A stretch of 29,619 nt of DNA from CAZJLN01 sp964540765. GTDB taxonomy: Bacteria; Chloroflexota; Anaerolineae; Anaerolineales; Anaerolineaceae. The stretch is taken from NCBI GenBank assembly GCA_964540765.1, contig CAZINW010000026.1, forward strand, positions 1 through 29,619. Direction: 5' to 3'. Made by a program: the position numbers and the translations under genes. The stretch's first letter is position 1. Every line of letters begins with the position of its first letter. A model generated the notes under the pieces. That model was not told the DNA's origin, searched no databases, and saw only the letters and a program-made list of their open reading frames with translations. This document shows, piece after piece, positions 23,324-29,619 of the stretch.

Positions 23324-24268
23324 TCAGTCCACAACTTCAGTTTTATCATCAGAAGCATCATCAAGTGCTTCTTCTACATCCTCTTCAGCTTCTTCTTCCG
23401 CTTCTGCTTCTTCATCTTCACTCATCTCTTCAGCCAGTTCAGCCGCGATTTCCTTGGGAAGGGAGATCTTGGCAAGGGTGGAAGCACCGAGCAAGTCTTC
23501 ATCATCAAGTTCAAGATCCTCATCAATTTTGCGCGAGATCACGGAAGGTGCTTCAGGAACAATTTCCGCCTCGATATCTTTGCGCATGGCCTTGCCTTCA
23601 TTGACAGCATCGGCAATGCGACCGACCAGCAGTTTGATGGCACGGATGGCATCGTCGTTGGATGGAATGACGTAGTCGATATTGCGGGGATCGCAATTGG
23701 TATCGACCAGGGCGATCACAGGGATGCCCTTAAGATTGGCTTCGTGCACAGACGTGTCTTCGCGTTCGATGTCGACCACAAAAATCAGGTCAGGAAGACG
23801 TTTCATGTTATGCACACCGCTGAGGCGATGCTTCAGACGCTGGATTTCACGTTCGATCAGCAGACCTTCCTTTTTCGTCAGCAGGTTGATCTCGCCGGTT
23901 TCGATGAGGCGCTCAAGACGATCAAGTTCAACAATACGCTGCTGGATGGTGACCCAGTTGGTCAACGTGCCGCCCAGCCAACGTTCGTTGACGTAGGGCA
24001 TGCCACAGCGTTCGGCTTCTTCCTGGATGGTCTCCTGTGCCTGGCGTTTGGTGCCGACAAAAAGGATGGAACCGCCATCCGACACGGTGTTCCGAACAAG
24101 GTTGTAGGCATCATCGAGCAGCTTGACCGTCTGCTGAAGATCAATGATGTGGATACCATTGCGTTCGGTAAAAATATACGGGCGCATCAAGGGATTCCAT
24201 TTATTGGTACGGTGACCGAAGTGGACGCCGCTTTCCAGGAGCGCTTTCATAGAAACAACTGGTGACAT
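23324..24268 (-). CDS. rpsB: Ribosomal protein S2 with long acidic tail
   Basis: Small-subunit protein S2. SMKALLESGVHFGHRTNKWNP opens the family domain, followed by HIIDLQQTV, FVGTKRQAQETI, RWLGGTLTNW and LPDLIFVVD through IPVIALVDTNCDP. The start is ATG 24268 with AAGGAG upstream; the longer frame to 24319 lies within the leader. The product is 314 residues against about 241 in E. coli; the extra 70-80 residues at the C-terminus are very acidic (runs such as SEDEEAEAEEEAEEDVEEA) and probably disordered. Confidence 0.96.
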   Translation of the reverse strand: MSPVVSMKALLESGVHFGHRTNKWNPLMRPYIFTERNGIHIIDLQQTVKLLDDAYNLVRNTVSDGGSILFVGTKRQAQETIQEEAERCGMPYVNERWLGGTLTNWVTIQQRIVELDRLERLIETGEINLLTKKEGLLIEREIQRLKHRLSGVHNMKRLPDLIFVVDIEREDTSVHEANLKGIPVIALVDTNCDPRNIDYVIPSNDDAIRAIKLLVGRIADAVNEGKAMRKDIEAEIVPEAPSVISRKIDEDLELDDEDLLGASTLAKISLPKEIAAELAEEMSEDEEAEAEEEAEEDVEEALDDASDDKTEVVD

Positions 24269-24392
24269 AATATTCTCCTTTGCGTTATGCCGCCGCCTCT
24301 TTTCTTGCTTACCCCTCACCCAGGTCTATGGGCACGCAGGGTAAAATGCAGAGAGGCGTGTGAATTTAGTGTCCCTGGCTTGCGCCAGAGCG
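24269..24392 (-). promoter_or_regulatory. Structured rpsB mRNA leader, candidate S2 autoregulatory site
   Basis: About 124 nt of leader between the predicted start point and the rpsB ATG. On the - strand it contains CTGGC-GCAA-GCCAG (24388-24375), a GNRA-loop hairpin, and a two-level hairpin with outer arms TTACCC/GGGTAA (24344-24339 and 24314-24309) and inner arms CCCA/TGGG. Many bacteria regulate rpsB-tsf through such leaders; a match to a known class is not claimed. Confidence 0.5.
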
Positions 24393-24398
24393 GAAATG

Positions 24399-24427
24399 AG
24401 TATATCATACTATTTGTCAATGGTGAA
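24399..24427 (-). promoter_or_regulatory. rpsB promoter
   Basis: On the - strand, TTCACC (24427 down to 24422), a 17-bp spacer, and TGA-TATACT (24404 down to 24399), an extended -10. Confidence 0.6.
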
Positions 24428-24432
24428 GGCTA

Positions 24433-24571
24433 TTTAGCCTTGATGTCAAGGCTAATTAGCTATTAGCTATTTAGCTATTTAGCTATTTAGCCTTGACACT
24501 TTAGCCTTGACAGGCTTTAGCCTTGACAGAAACCTTGCGGATGCTAGGCATCGTTGACAAAAATGTTGACA
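24433..24571 (+). repeat. Cluster of short direct repeats behind the rpsB promoter
   Basis: TTTAGCCTTGACA occurs at 24486-24498, 24500-24512 and 24516-24528, with a shorter copy (TTTAGCCTTGA) at 24433-24443. Between them lies a 7-8 bp array of TTAGCTAT-type units (about 24455-24490). TTGACA appears twice more, at 24554-24559 and 24566-24571. This makes five TTGACA hexamers on the + strand within 80 bp. The remaining stretch to 24873 shows no convincing gene, RNA or terminator. Confidence 0.8.
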
Positions 24572-24873
24572 GGCAAAATATCACATACAAAATATCAAGA
24601 AGTGAAGACAAAAACGTCGACACAGATAATTTGGACTGTTTTCATCCCCTCATTTTTGCGGGGCGTCAACCATTATTGTCACTTATTCATAATATTTCAA
24701 GCAATCCCGCTGGCTAAACTTCTGTTTAAATACGATCCAAACTCTGTGGATGGGTAACACAGATTGCCATCCGTTGCGCCATATCATCCGTTGGATCGTC
24801 CAGTCTATTGACCTTATCTTGTTTATGGTGACTAGTTTCTATGTGACTGCAAGACGAGGTTATCTCTGACCCG

Positions 24874-25965
24874 TCACACTACCAACATGCCATCAGCAGC
24901 ATGATAAAGTAAAATCCGTTTTGGATCGGGCTTGAGCCACAAGCGCTTAGGCAACTCGGGCGGCTCATCGGTAAAGAGTCGCACCGTCAGAGAGGTTTCT
25001 GCTACCTGCAGGGTGATCAATACTTCAGATCCAAGTGGTTGCGTGACGTATAATTCAGCCGGAAACGATTGCGGGGTCTCTTTCGTATAAAGGCTAATAT
25101 GTTCTGGACGGATTCCTAAGATCAGTTCCTCACCTTCATTGACCAGGGTCTTCATCTCATTAATTTGGGGAATCTGGGTCAGATCGATTTGACTGCCATT
25201 GATTTGTACTTGCTTTTTAATCAGGTCAAGTTTGCAAGGCAAGAGATTCATGGGGGGATTGCCAAGGAAGGAAGCCACAAACACCGTTTGCGGTTTCAGG
25301 TAGACTTCTTGCGGTGAACCCACCTGGGCAACCTTGCCATGATCAATGATGGCAATCCGGTCTGCCAGAGCCATAGCTTCAGCTTGGTCATGGGTAACAT
25401 AAACCGTGGTAATCTGCAATTCCTTCTGCAGATGCTTCAAAAAGCCGCGCGATTCGAAACGCAGCTTGGCATCCAGATTGCTAAGCGGTTCGTCAAAGAG
25501 AAAAACTTGCGCGTGATGAACCACTGCACGAGCCACTGCTGCCCGTTGCTGCTGCCCGCCGGATATCTGACCTGGTCTGCGTTCAAGCAAATTACCAATT
25601 CCCAGGTTGTTGGATACTTCGGCTACACGCTGTTTTCGCTCGGCTTGATTGACACGACGCACCTTGAGCGGATAACCGACATTTTCCTCGATGGTCATAT
25701 GTGGGTATAGGGCATAATCCTGGAAGACCATCGCCACATCCCGCTCACGCGGAGACCGGTTGGTCATATCCTGGTCTCCAATATAGATGGTTCCGGATGT
25801 GGGTATTTCCAAACCGGCGATCATGCGCAGGGTAGTCGTTTTTCCACAGCCAGAAGGACCAAGAAGGGCAAAAAATTCACCATCCTGGATGGTCAGGTTA
25901 ACCTGATCGACAGCGACGACTTTGCCAAATGTTTTTGTTAAATTATTGAGAGCAATGCTAGCCAT
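24874..25965 (-). CDS. ugpC: ABC transporter ATPase, MalK/UgpC type
   Basis: ATP-hydrolysing subunit of a carbohydrate-type importer. Walker A GPSGCGKT (36-43), Q-loop FQDYALYPHMT (Q82), signature ISGGQQQRAAVARA (134-147), Walker B VFLFDEPLSNLD (154-165) and switch histidine in YVTHDQAEAMALAD (H192). After about residue 240 comes the TOBE/regulatory region (IRPEHISLY) typical of MalK/UgpC, giving a normal 363 residues. It follows the second permease by 2 bp. The gene symbol reflects family, not proven substrate; such ATPases can serve several importers. Confidence 0.9.
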   Translation of the reverse strand: MASIALNNLTKTFGKVVAVDQVNLTIQDGEFFALLGPSGCGKTTTLRMIAGLEIPTSGTIYIGDQDMTNRSPRERDVAMVFQDYALYPHMTIEENVGYPLKVRRVNQAERKQRVAEVSNNLGIGNLLERRPGQISGGQQQRAAVARAVVHHAQVFLFDEPLSNLDAKLRFESRGFLKHLQKELQITTVYVTHDQAEAMALADRIAIIDHGKVAQVGSPQEVYLKPQTVFVASFLGNPPMNLLPCKLDLIKKQVQINGSQIDLTQIPQINEMKTLVNEGEELILGIRPEHISLYTKETPQSFPAELYVTQPLGSEVLITLQVAETSLTVRLFTDEPPELPKRLWLKPDPKRILLYHAADGMLVV

Positions 25966-25967
25966 TT

Positions 25968-26798
25968 TTACCTCTTAATCCCACCAAAGAATCGGAAACC
26001 ATACTTCCAGTTGACCAGCAGGTAAAATACCACCACTGGCAACAAATACAAAAGTGAGTAAGCTGAAACCAGTTTAATGTTAGGGGTGCCTGCTTCGGTG
26101 TAAAACGAATAAATGGCAGTTGAAGCAGGAAGCTTATCGGGGCTGCGCAGCAGGATAAAGGGGATCAGGAAGGCGCCCCAGGCATTCACAAAAGACCACA
26201 CTGCAACCACCATCATACCCGGGCGCACCTGTGGTATCGCTACATCCCGAAAAATCTGGAATGGGGAGGCTCCACTTACCATTGCTGATTCTTCGTAGGA
26301 GGCAGGAATATCATCTACAAAGTCGCGCATCATAAAGATGGCTGTAGGCAAATTTCCTCCGATAAGCACCAGAATGACCCCCAAGTGGCTATCAATCAAC
26401 CCCATGCCAGTGATAATCAAGAAAATCGGCACCATGGCAGCGGTACCCGTCACCACCGATGAGAATAACATTAATGTATAAGCCATGGCATTTCGACCTG
26501 GTATACGTGCTCGCGAGAGTGCATAAGCCGCCAGGGAGGCAATCAGCGTGACAACCAACATGGTTCCAATTGCTATTATGAGATTATTTTTCGTCAAGGC
26601 TTGTACTGCAAATTTATTTTGAAAAACCGCTCGGAAGTTGTCTAGGGTTAGGTTGGTAGGAATTTCCACTGCCAGACTTGCGCGAGAATTGAAGGGTGTC
26701 AGAATTAACCAGAGCAGGGGTAGACCAAAGAAAGCAATCACCAACATAACAAAAATATAGTAAAACACTGAGTTGAGGAATTTGCGATTTTTTTTCAT
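25968..26798 (-). CDS. Carbohydrate ABC transporter permease, MalG type
   Basis: 276 residues with six hydrophobic segments. The EAA loop that docks with the ATPase is visible as YEESAMVSGASPFQIFRDVAIPQVRPG (about residues 166-193), in the order expected for MalG-type proteins. Its ATG overlaps the end of the partner permease gene by 4 nt, and it ends 2 bp before the ATPase gene. Substrate unknown; CUT1-family importers carry oligosaccharides, glycerol phosphates or similar solutes. Confidence 0.9.
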   Translation of the reverse strand: MKKNRKFLNSVFYYIFVMLVIAFFGLPLLWLILTPFNSRASLAVEIPTNLTLDNFRAVFQNKFAVQALTKNNLIIAIGTMLVVTLIASLAAYALSRARIPGRNAMAYTLMLFSSVVTGTAAMVPIFLIITGMGLIDSHLGVILVLIGGNLPTAIFMMRDFVDDIPASYEESAMVSGASPFQIFRDVAIPQVRPGMMVVAVWSFVNAWGAFLIPFILLRSPDKLPASTAIYSFYTEAGTPNIKLVSAYSLLYLLPVVVFYLLVNWKYGFRFFGGIKR

Positions 26799-27703
26799 GA
26801 GTACACCCTCTGCTTTCGCAGCATTAACAAGTAAACCAGCGCCAGGGTAAAGTTGATCACCATCGCCACAACAGCAATGGCACCACCCATCCCAAAATCA
26901 AAGAACTTAAAAGCAATTCGATATGTAAAAATGGAAATCACTTCGGTCTTAAAGGCTGGACCTCCGCCAGTAAGCAAGAAAGGTGAAAATGTATTGAAGG
27001 TCCATAACGTGATCAATACCATATCCGTTAAGATGTGCCCACGTAACAAGGGCAGAATAATATCGCGTAGCTTTTGCCAGAAGGATGCCCCCGCTACATC
27101 AGCAGTTTCAAAGTAGGAGGGCGGAATGGTAGCCAGCGCCGAAGAGAAAAGCAGCATGGAATACGCCGCACCACGCCAACTATTGAAAAGAATAATAGCG
27201 AATAATGTGTATTCAAGCTGCCAATCTGGGCGACCAAGACCTATGGCATTGAGAATGGCATTGAGCGTACCATAATCGCGGTCCAGATAGGCACTCCACG
27301 AAAAAGCCACCACCACATCCGGGATAATCCAACACAGGATGACCAGAGTGTTAACAAATTCACGCAGTATACCTTTGCGGCGATAGAATGCAATCGCCAG
27401 CCCCATCCCCAACACAACCTGCCCGATCCAGGCTGACCCAATTACGAACTCAATCGTAATCATCAATGAACTACCAAAATTTCCTCGGTTCATCCATGTG
27501 TCAAAATTGAACAAGTCCAAATAGTTTTGCAAACCAACAAATTGAGGGTTTAAAGCCGTAGCGCCAGTCAGCGACTGATTAGTGAAGGAGACAACAACTA
27601 TCCAAACAAACGGGATAATAAGAAAGAGAATCACGAAAGCAATTGCAGGCACCAAAAAAACAATGCCTGTCTTTAGCGAGAGAATAGGACGTCTCTTTTC
27701 CAT
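26795..27703 (-). CDS. Carbohydrate ABC transporter permease, MalF type
   Basis: 302 residues, six hydrophobic segments. The N-terminal helix is GIVFLVPAIAFVILFLIIPFVW-like, and the EAA loop is YFETADVAGASFWQKLRDIILPLLRG (from about residue 196). This layout is standard for the first permease of CUT1 importers. AAGGAA lies 6 nt before the ATG. The gene follows the binding-protein gene after a 78-bp gap with a hairpin, and overlaps the second permease by 4 nt (ATGA), so the two permeases are translationally coupled. Confidence 0.9.
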   Translation of the reverse strand: MEKRRPILSLKTGIVFLVPAIAFVILFLIIPFVWIVVVSFTNQSLTGATALNPQFVGLQNYLDLFNFDTWMNRGNFGSSLMITIEFVIGSAWIGQVVLGMGLAIAFYRRKGILREFVNTLVILCWIIPDVVVAFSWSAYLDRDYGTLNAILNAIGLGRPDWQLEYTLFAIILFNSWRGAAYSMLLFSSALATIPPSYFETADVAGASFWQKLRDIILPLLRGHILTDMVLITLWTFNTFSPFLLTGGGPAFKTEVISIFTYRIAFKFFDFGMGGAIAVVAMVINFTLALVYLLMLRKQRVYS

Positions 27704-27732
27704 AAATTCCTTTTCAACAAGACCGTATATTC

Positions 27733-27760
27733 AACCGGGAAGTTTTCAAGCTTCCCGGTT
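27733..27760 (-). repeat. Intercistronic hairpin between binding protein and permease genes
   Basis: A perfect 10-bp stem AACCGGGAAG / CTTCCCGGTT with an 8-nt loop and no T run on the - strand. A hairpin here, after the binding-protein gene, is the usual arrangement that lets that gene be expressed more strongly than the permeases by mRNA protection or partial termination. Confidence 0.7.
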
Positions 27761-27781
27761 AAAAGTGTACAATCATACTGA

Positions 27782-29224
27782 TTATTTAGTTACTTCGACC
27801 TTATCAGCTCCCAGTATTGCTGTCATGTCAGTAGTAAAGGCTTCCAGGGCTTGCTCGGGTGTCATTTCACCAGAAACAACCCGTTCAGTCATCAATTGGA
27901 TGGCGGGGGATATATTCTCAGAATAAGCAGGGTCAGATGGACGTGTCACAGTCAAGGGCAGCATCGTTTGAGCTATTTTAGTTAACATCGGATCATTCGG
28001 TATTTCTACGTCGTCGCGGCTTTTGATACCGGGTTGCAGCGTATTGAAGTAATCAAGGCTTTCCTTGCTGTACATTAAGGTCATCATTTCCCAGGCTTCG
28101 TCTGTGTACTGTGTGTTGGGGTTCAAAATAAAGCCAGTTCCTCCGGAAACGGTGACGTAATCCTGACCATTGACACCCTCACCGGGCGACATGGCTGGCA
28201 TCATAGCCCAACCTACTACATCGTCACGGTTTTCCATCCCAGCAGAGCCACCAGGAGCGATAACTGAGCGCCAGAACCAGTCACCTTCCACCAGCATGGC
28301 GGTTGTGCCATCGCGGAAGCTGAGGAAGGACCGGTCACGACCGTCCGTGAGCAATTGGGTGCGGGCGTCACCCAATTCTTCATCCACGTAGATGGTCTTG
28401 TATAGGTTCAAGGTATCCAGGAAAGCCTGACCACTTACCGGGAACTTATTGGTTTCGAAATCATAAACGTTATTCCCTGTACCCAGGAAAGCCATGTACC
28501 AGCCCTGCATGGTTGTGGCTTCACCCATGGCCGTGCCAGCATTGAGTTGCAGAGGAGTTACACCTGGCAATGCCTGCTTGATCGTGCGGGCTGCTGCAAG
28601 CAGATCATCCCATGATTCTGGCTGCCAATTTTCTGGTAAACCAGCTTGCTTAAAGAGATCCTTGCGGTACCAGATGACGCGTGCATCTGTTCCGGTCGGG
28701 ATTCCATAATGTTGACCCTGGTAGCTCAAAAGCTGTTGAACACCACTGGAAATATGAGACCAACCTTCCCAATCCAAATAGGAGGGTCCGACAATGGTCT
28801 CCAGCGGTTTGATTAAGCCACCTTCTGCAAATTCAGGTGTCCAAAAACCATCGAAAGCCATAAGATCGTTGCCGGAGCCGGCTTTGAGGTCCAGGGCATA
28901 GCGCGCCTTGAGTTCCTCATCGCTGCCGCCAAATTGCACCAGTTCAACAGTCACATTTTTACCCTGTCCTTGCATTTCAGCCTCGAATTCAGGAATGACA
29001 TATTCGAGGATCCAATTAGCTGTGTTTGCGTTGGTGCCACCTACCACACAGCGGCAGATGATGCTGAGTTTAATTGGTTCTGCGGCGACAGGAGCCTGTG
29101 TGGGTAGATCATCCGAACTTTCTGTGCTGGTAGGCTGTGCAGTTGTATCTGGAGTACAAGCTGTTACCAGCATTATACACATCATAATCCCATATACGAT
29201 TCGTTTGATATATATAGTACGCAC
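27782..29224 (-). CDS. Extracellular solute-binding lipoprotein (family 1, carbohydrate type)
   Basis: Captures the substrate outside the cell for the two permeases that follow. The signal ends in IMLVTAC with the lipidated cysteine at residue 23, then a Thr/Ser/Pro-rich linker. The family-1 body shows ILEYVIPEFEAE, KAGSGNDLMAFDGFWTPEFAEGG, RVIWYRKDLFKQAGLPENW and, late, YSENISPAIQLMTERVVSGEMTPEQALEAF, all typical of sugar-binding proteins. The start is set to GTG 29224 (480 residues) because AAGGAG lies 7 nt upstream; a longer frame to 29275 would put a lysine-rich stretch in front of the signal. Oddly, the mature part begins with a cysteine pair in SIICRCVVGG. Confidence 0.9.
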   Translation of the reverse strand: MRTIYIKRIVYGIMMCIMLVTACTPDTTAQPTSTESSDDLPTQAPVAAEPIKLSIICRCVVGGTNANTANWILEYVIPEFEAEMQGQGKNVTVELVQFGGSDEELKARYALDLKAGSGNDLMAFDGFWTPEFAEGGLIKPLETIVGPSYLDWEGWSHISSGVQQLLSYQGQHYGIPTGTDARVIWYRKDLFKQAGLPENWQPESWDDLLAAARTIKQALPGVTPLQLNAGTAMGEATTMQGWYMAFLGTGNNVYDFETNKFPVSGQAFLDTLNLYKTIYVDEELGDARTQLLTDGRDRSFLSFRDGTTAMLVEGDWFWRSVIAPGGSAGMENRDDVVGWAMMPAMSPGEGVNGQDYVTVSGGTGFILNPNTQYTDEAWEMMTLMYSKESLDYFNTLQPGIKSRDDVEIPNDPMLTKIAQTMLPLTVTRPSDPAYSENISPAIQLMTERVVSGEMTPEQALEAFTTDMTAILGADKVEVTK

Positions 29225-29411
29225 TTTATTTCTCCTTTTCTTTTTTTTGACTAGTTGATCAGTTATACGAACCAAGACAAATCTTCTACTCCTTGATTAT
29301 TGCCACCTCCTTTTTTGCGTAAAATCCCAGTAAATTTAAAACCTTCAAAATCCTTATACTTGTAATAAGCTACTTGGAAATACCTTGCTTTGATTACAAA
29401 GCGTAAACGCA

Positions 29412-29427
29412 ATGCACACGTGTGCAT
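29412..29427. promoter_or_regulatory. 16-bp perfect palindrome, LacI-family-like operator
   Basis: ATGCACACGTGTGCAT is identical on both strands with a central CG, the form typical of LacI-family operators. It lies about 45-60 nt downstream of the predicted start of the importer operon. A matching half site, TGTGCAT, is at 29471-29477, next to the -10. A weaker palindrome, GCGTAAACGC, is at 29401-29410. No regulator gene is in the window. Confidence 0.6.
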
Positions 29428-29478
29428 AAACTTATAATAAAAATAAAACCTACATTTCTGCTATTTTATATGTGCATT

Positions 29479-29506
29479 ATTATAGAATGTTTTTTATGTT
29501 TGTCAA
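29479..29506 (-). promoter_or_regulatory. Strong promoter of the importer operon
   Basis: On the - strand, consensus TTGACA (29506 down to 29501), a 16-bp AT-rich spacer and consensus TATAAT (29484 down to 29479). The start point would be near 29472, leaving a leader of about 250 nt before the GTG at 29224. No gene is seen from 29225 to the window end; this stretch holds only the control elements listed. Confidence 0.8.
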
Positions 29507-29509
29507 TAG

Positions 29510-29533
29510 CTTTTCGACGAGTTTTTCGACGAG
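29510..29533. repeat. 12-bp tandem duplication upstream of the importer promoter
   Basis: CTTTTCGACGAG and TTTTTCGACGAG stand head to tail, directly upstream of the -35 box on the - strand. This could be an activator site or a chance duplication. Confidence 0.6.
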
Positions 29534-29619
29534 CTGTCAACAGAACTTCAAAAGTGAACTGTGTCATGGTAGATATGAGGCAAAAAAGATTATTCCACCA
29601 TGGCATTGCTACCCAACAC

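Noticed and set aside
24433..24528. CRISPR-like array
   Set aside because: Repeats are only 13 bp with 1-3 bp between them, there are no unique spacers of 30 bp or more, and no cas genes are present.
24523..24717. Open frames of 64-67 codons in the rpsB-ugpC gap
   Set aside because: No ribosome-binding site, they begin inside the repeat array, two frames overlap, and the composition is not protein-like.

Overview
The window looks like a chromosomal segment of a bacterium, most likely a member of the Chloroflexota (Anaerolineae-like). This is inferred from protein style and gene content, not from a marker search: a LysM/M23 peptidase, a SIMPL lipoprotein, a divergent PriA, a bacterial rpsB-tsf-pyrH-frr-uppS-cdsA block, and an archaeal-style NurA/HerA/Rad50 operon. 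No rRNA, tRNA, CRISPR array, integrase or intact insertion sequence was found.

Left part (1-10.5 kb, + strand): a membrane-anchored LysM/M23 cell-wall peptidase, an AT-rich GNAT acetyltransferase, a MEMO/AmmeMemoRadiSam-B protein followed by a Thr/Pro-rich lipoprotein, PriA, then a run of unknown membrane protein, phosphoribosyltransferase, MFS symporter and a nucleotidyltransferase-fold protein. Several genes preceded by a gap have an extended -10 box ending exactly 6 nt before the ATG, so they probably make leaderless mRNAs.

Middle part (10.5-16.7 kb, - strand): a tight four-gene operon in the order nurA, small HAS-barrel-like protein, herA, rad50/sbcC. This is a DNA-end processing cassette of archaeal type, but with no Mre11/SbcD and with an extra small protein that resembles the N-terminal barrel of HerA. 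Divergent from it are a SIMPL lipoprotein with a strong terminator and a nitroreductase.

18.3-19.5 kb is an AT-rich accessory island. It holds one reading frame split by a single in-frame TAA (thioredoxin-like half plus GNAT-like half) and a decayed alcohol-dehydrogenase fragment. It is flanked by two hairpins that share a 10-bp sequence.

19.5-24.4 kb (- strand) is the translation and lipid-precursor block: rpsB-tsf, pyrH and frr-uppS-cdsA, cut into units by hairpins and preceded by a structured rpsB leader. A 600-bp non-coding stretch with short direct repeats follows. 24.9-29.5 kb (- strand) is a carbohydrate-type ABC importer operon (binding protein, two permeases, MalK/UgpC ATPase) with a strong sigma70-like promoter and a 16-bp perfect palindrome that looks like a LacI-family operator.
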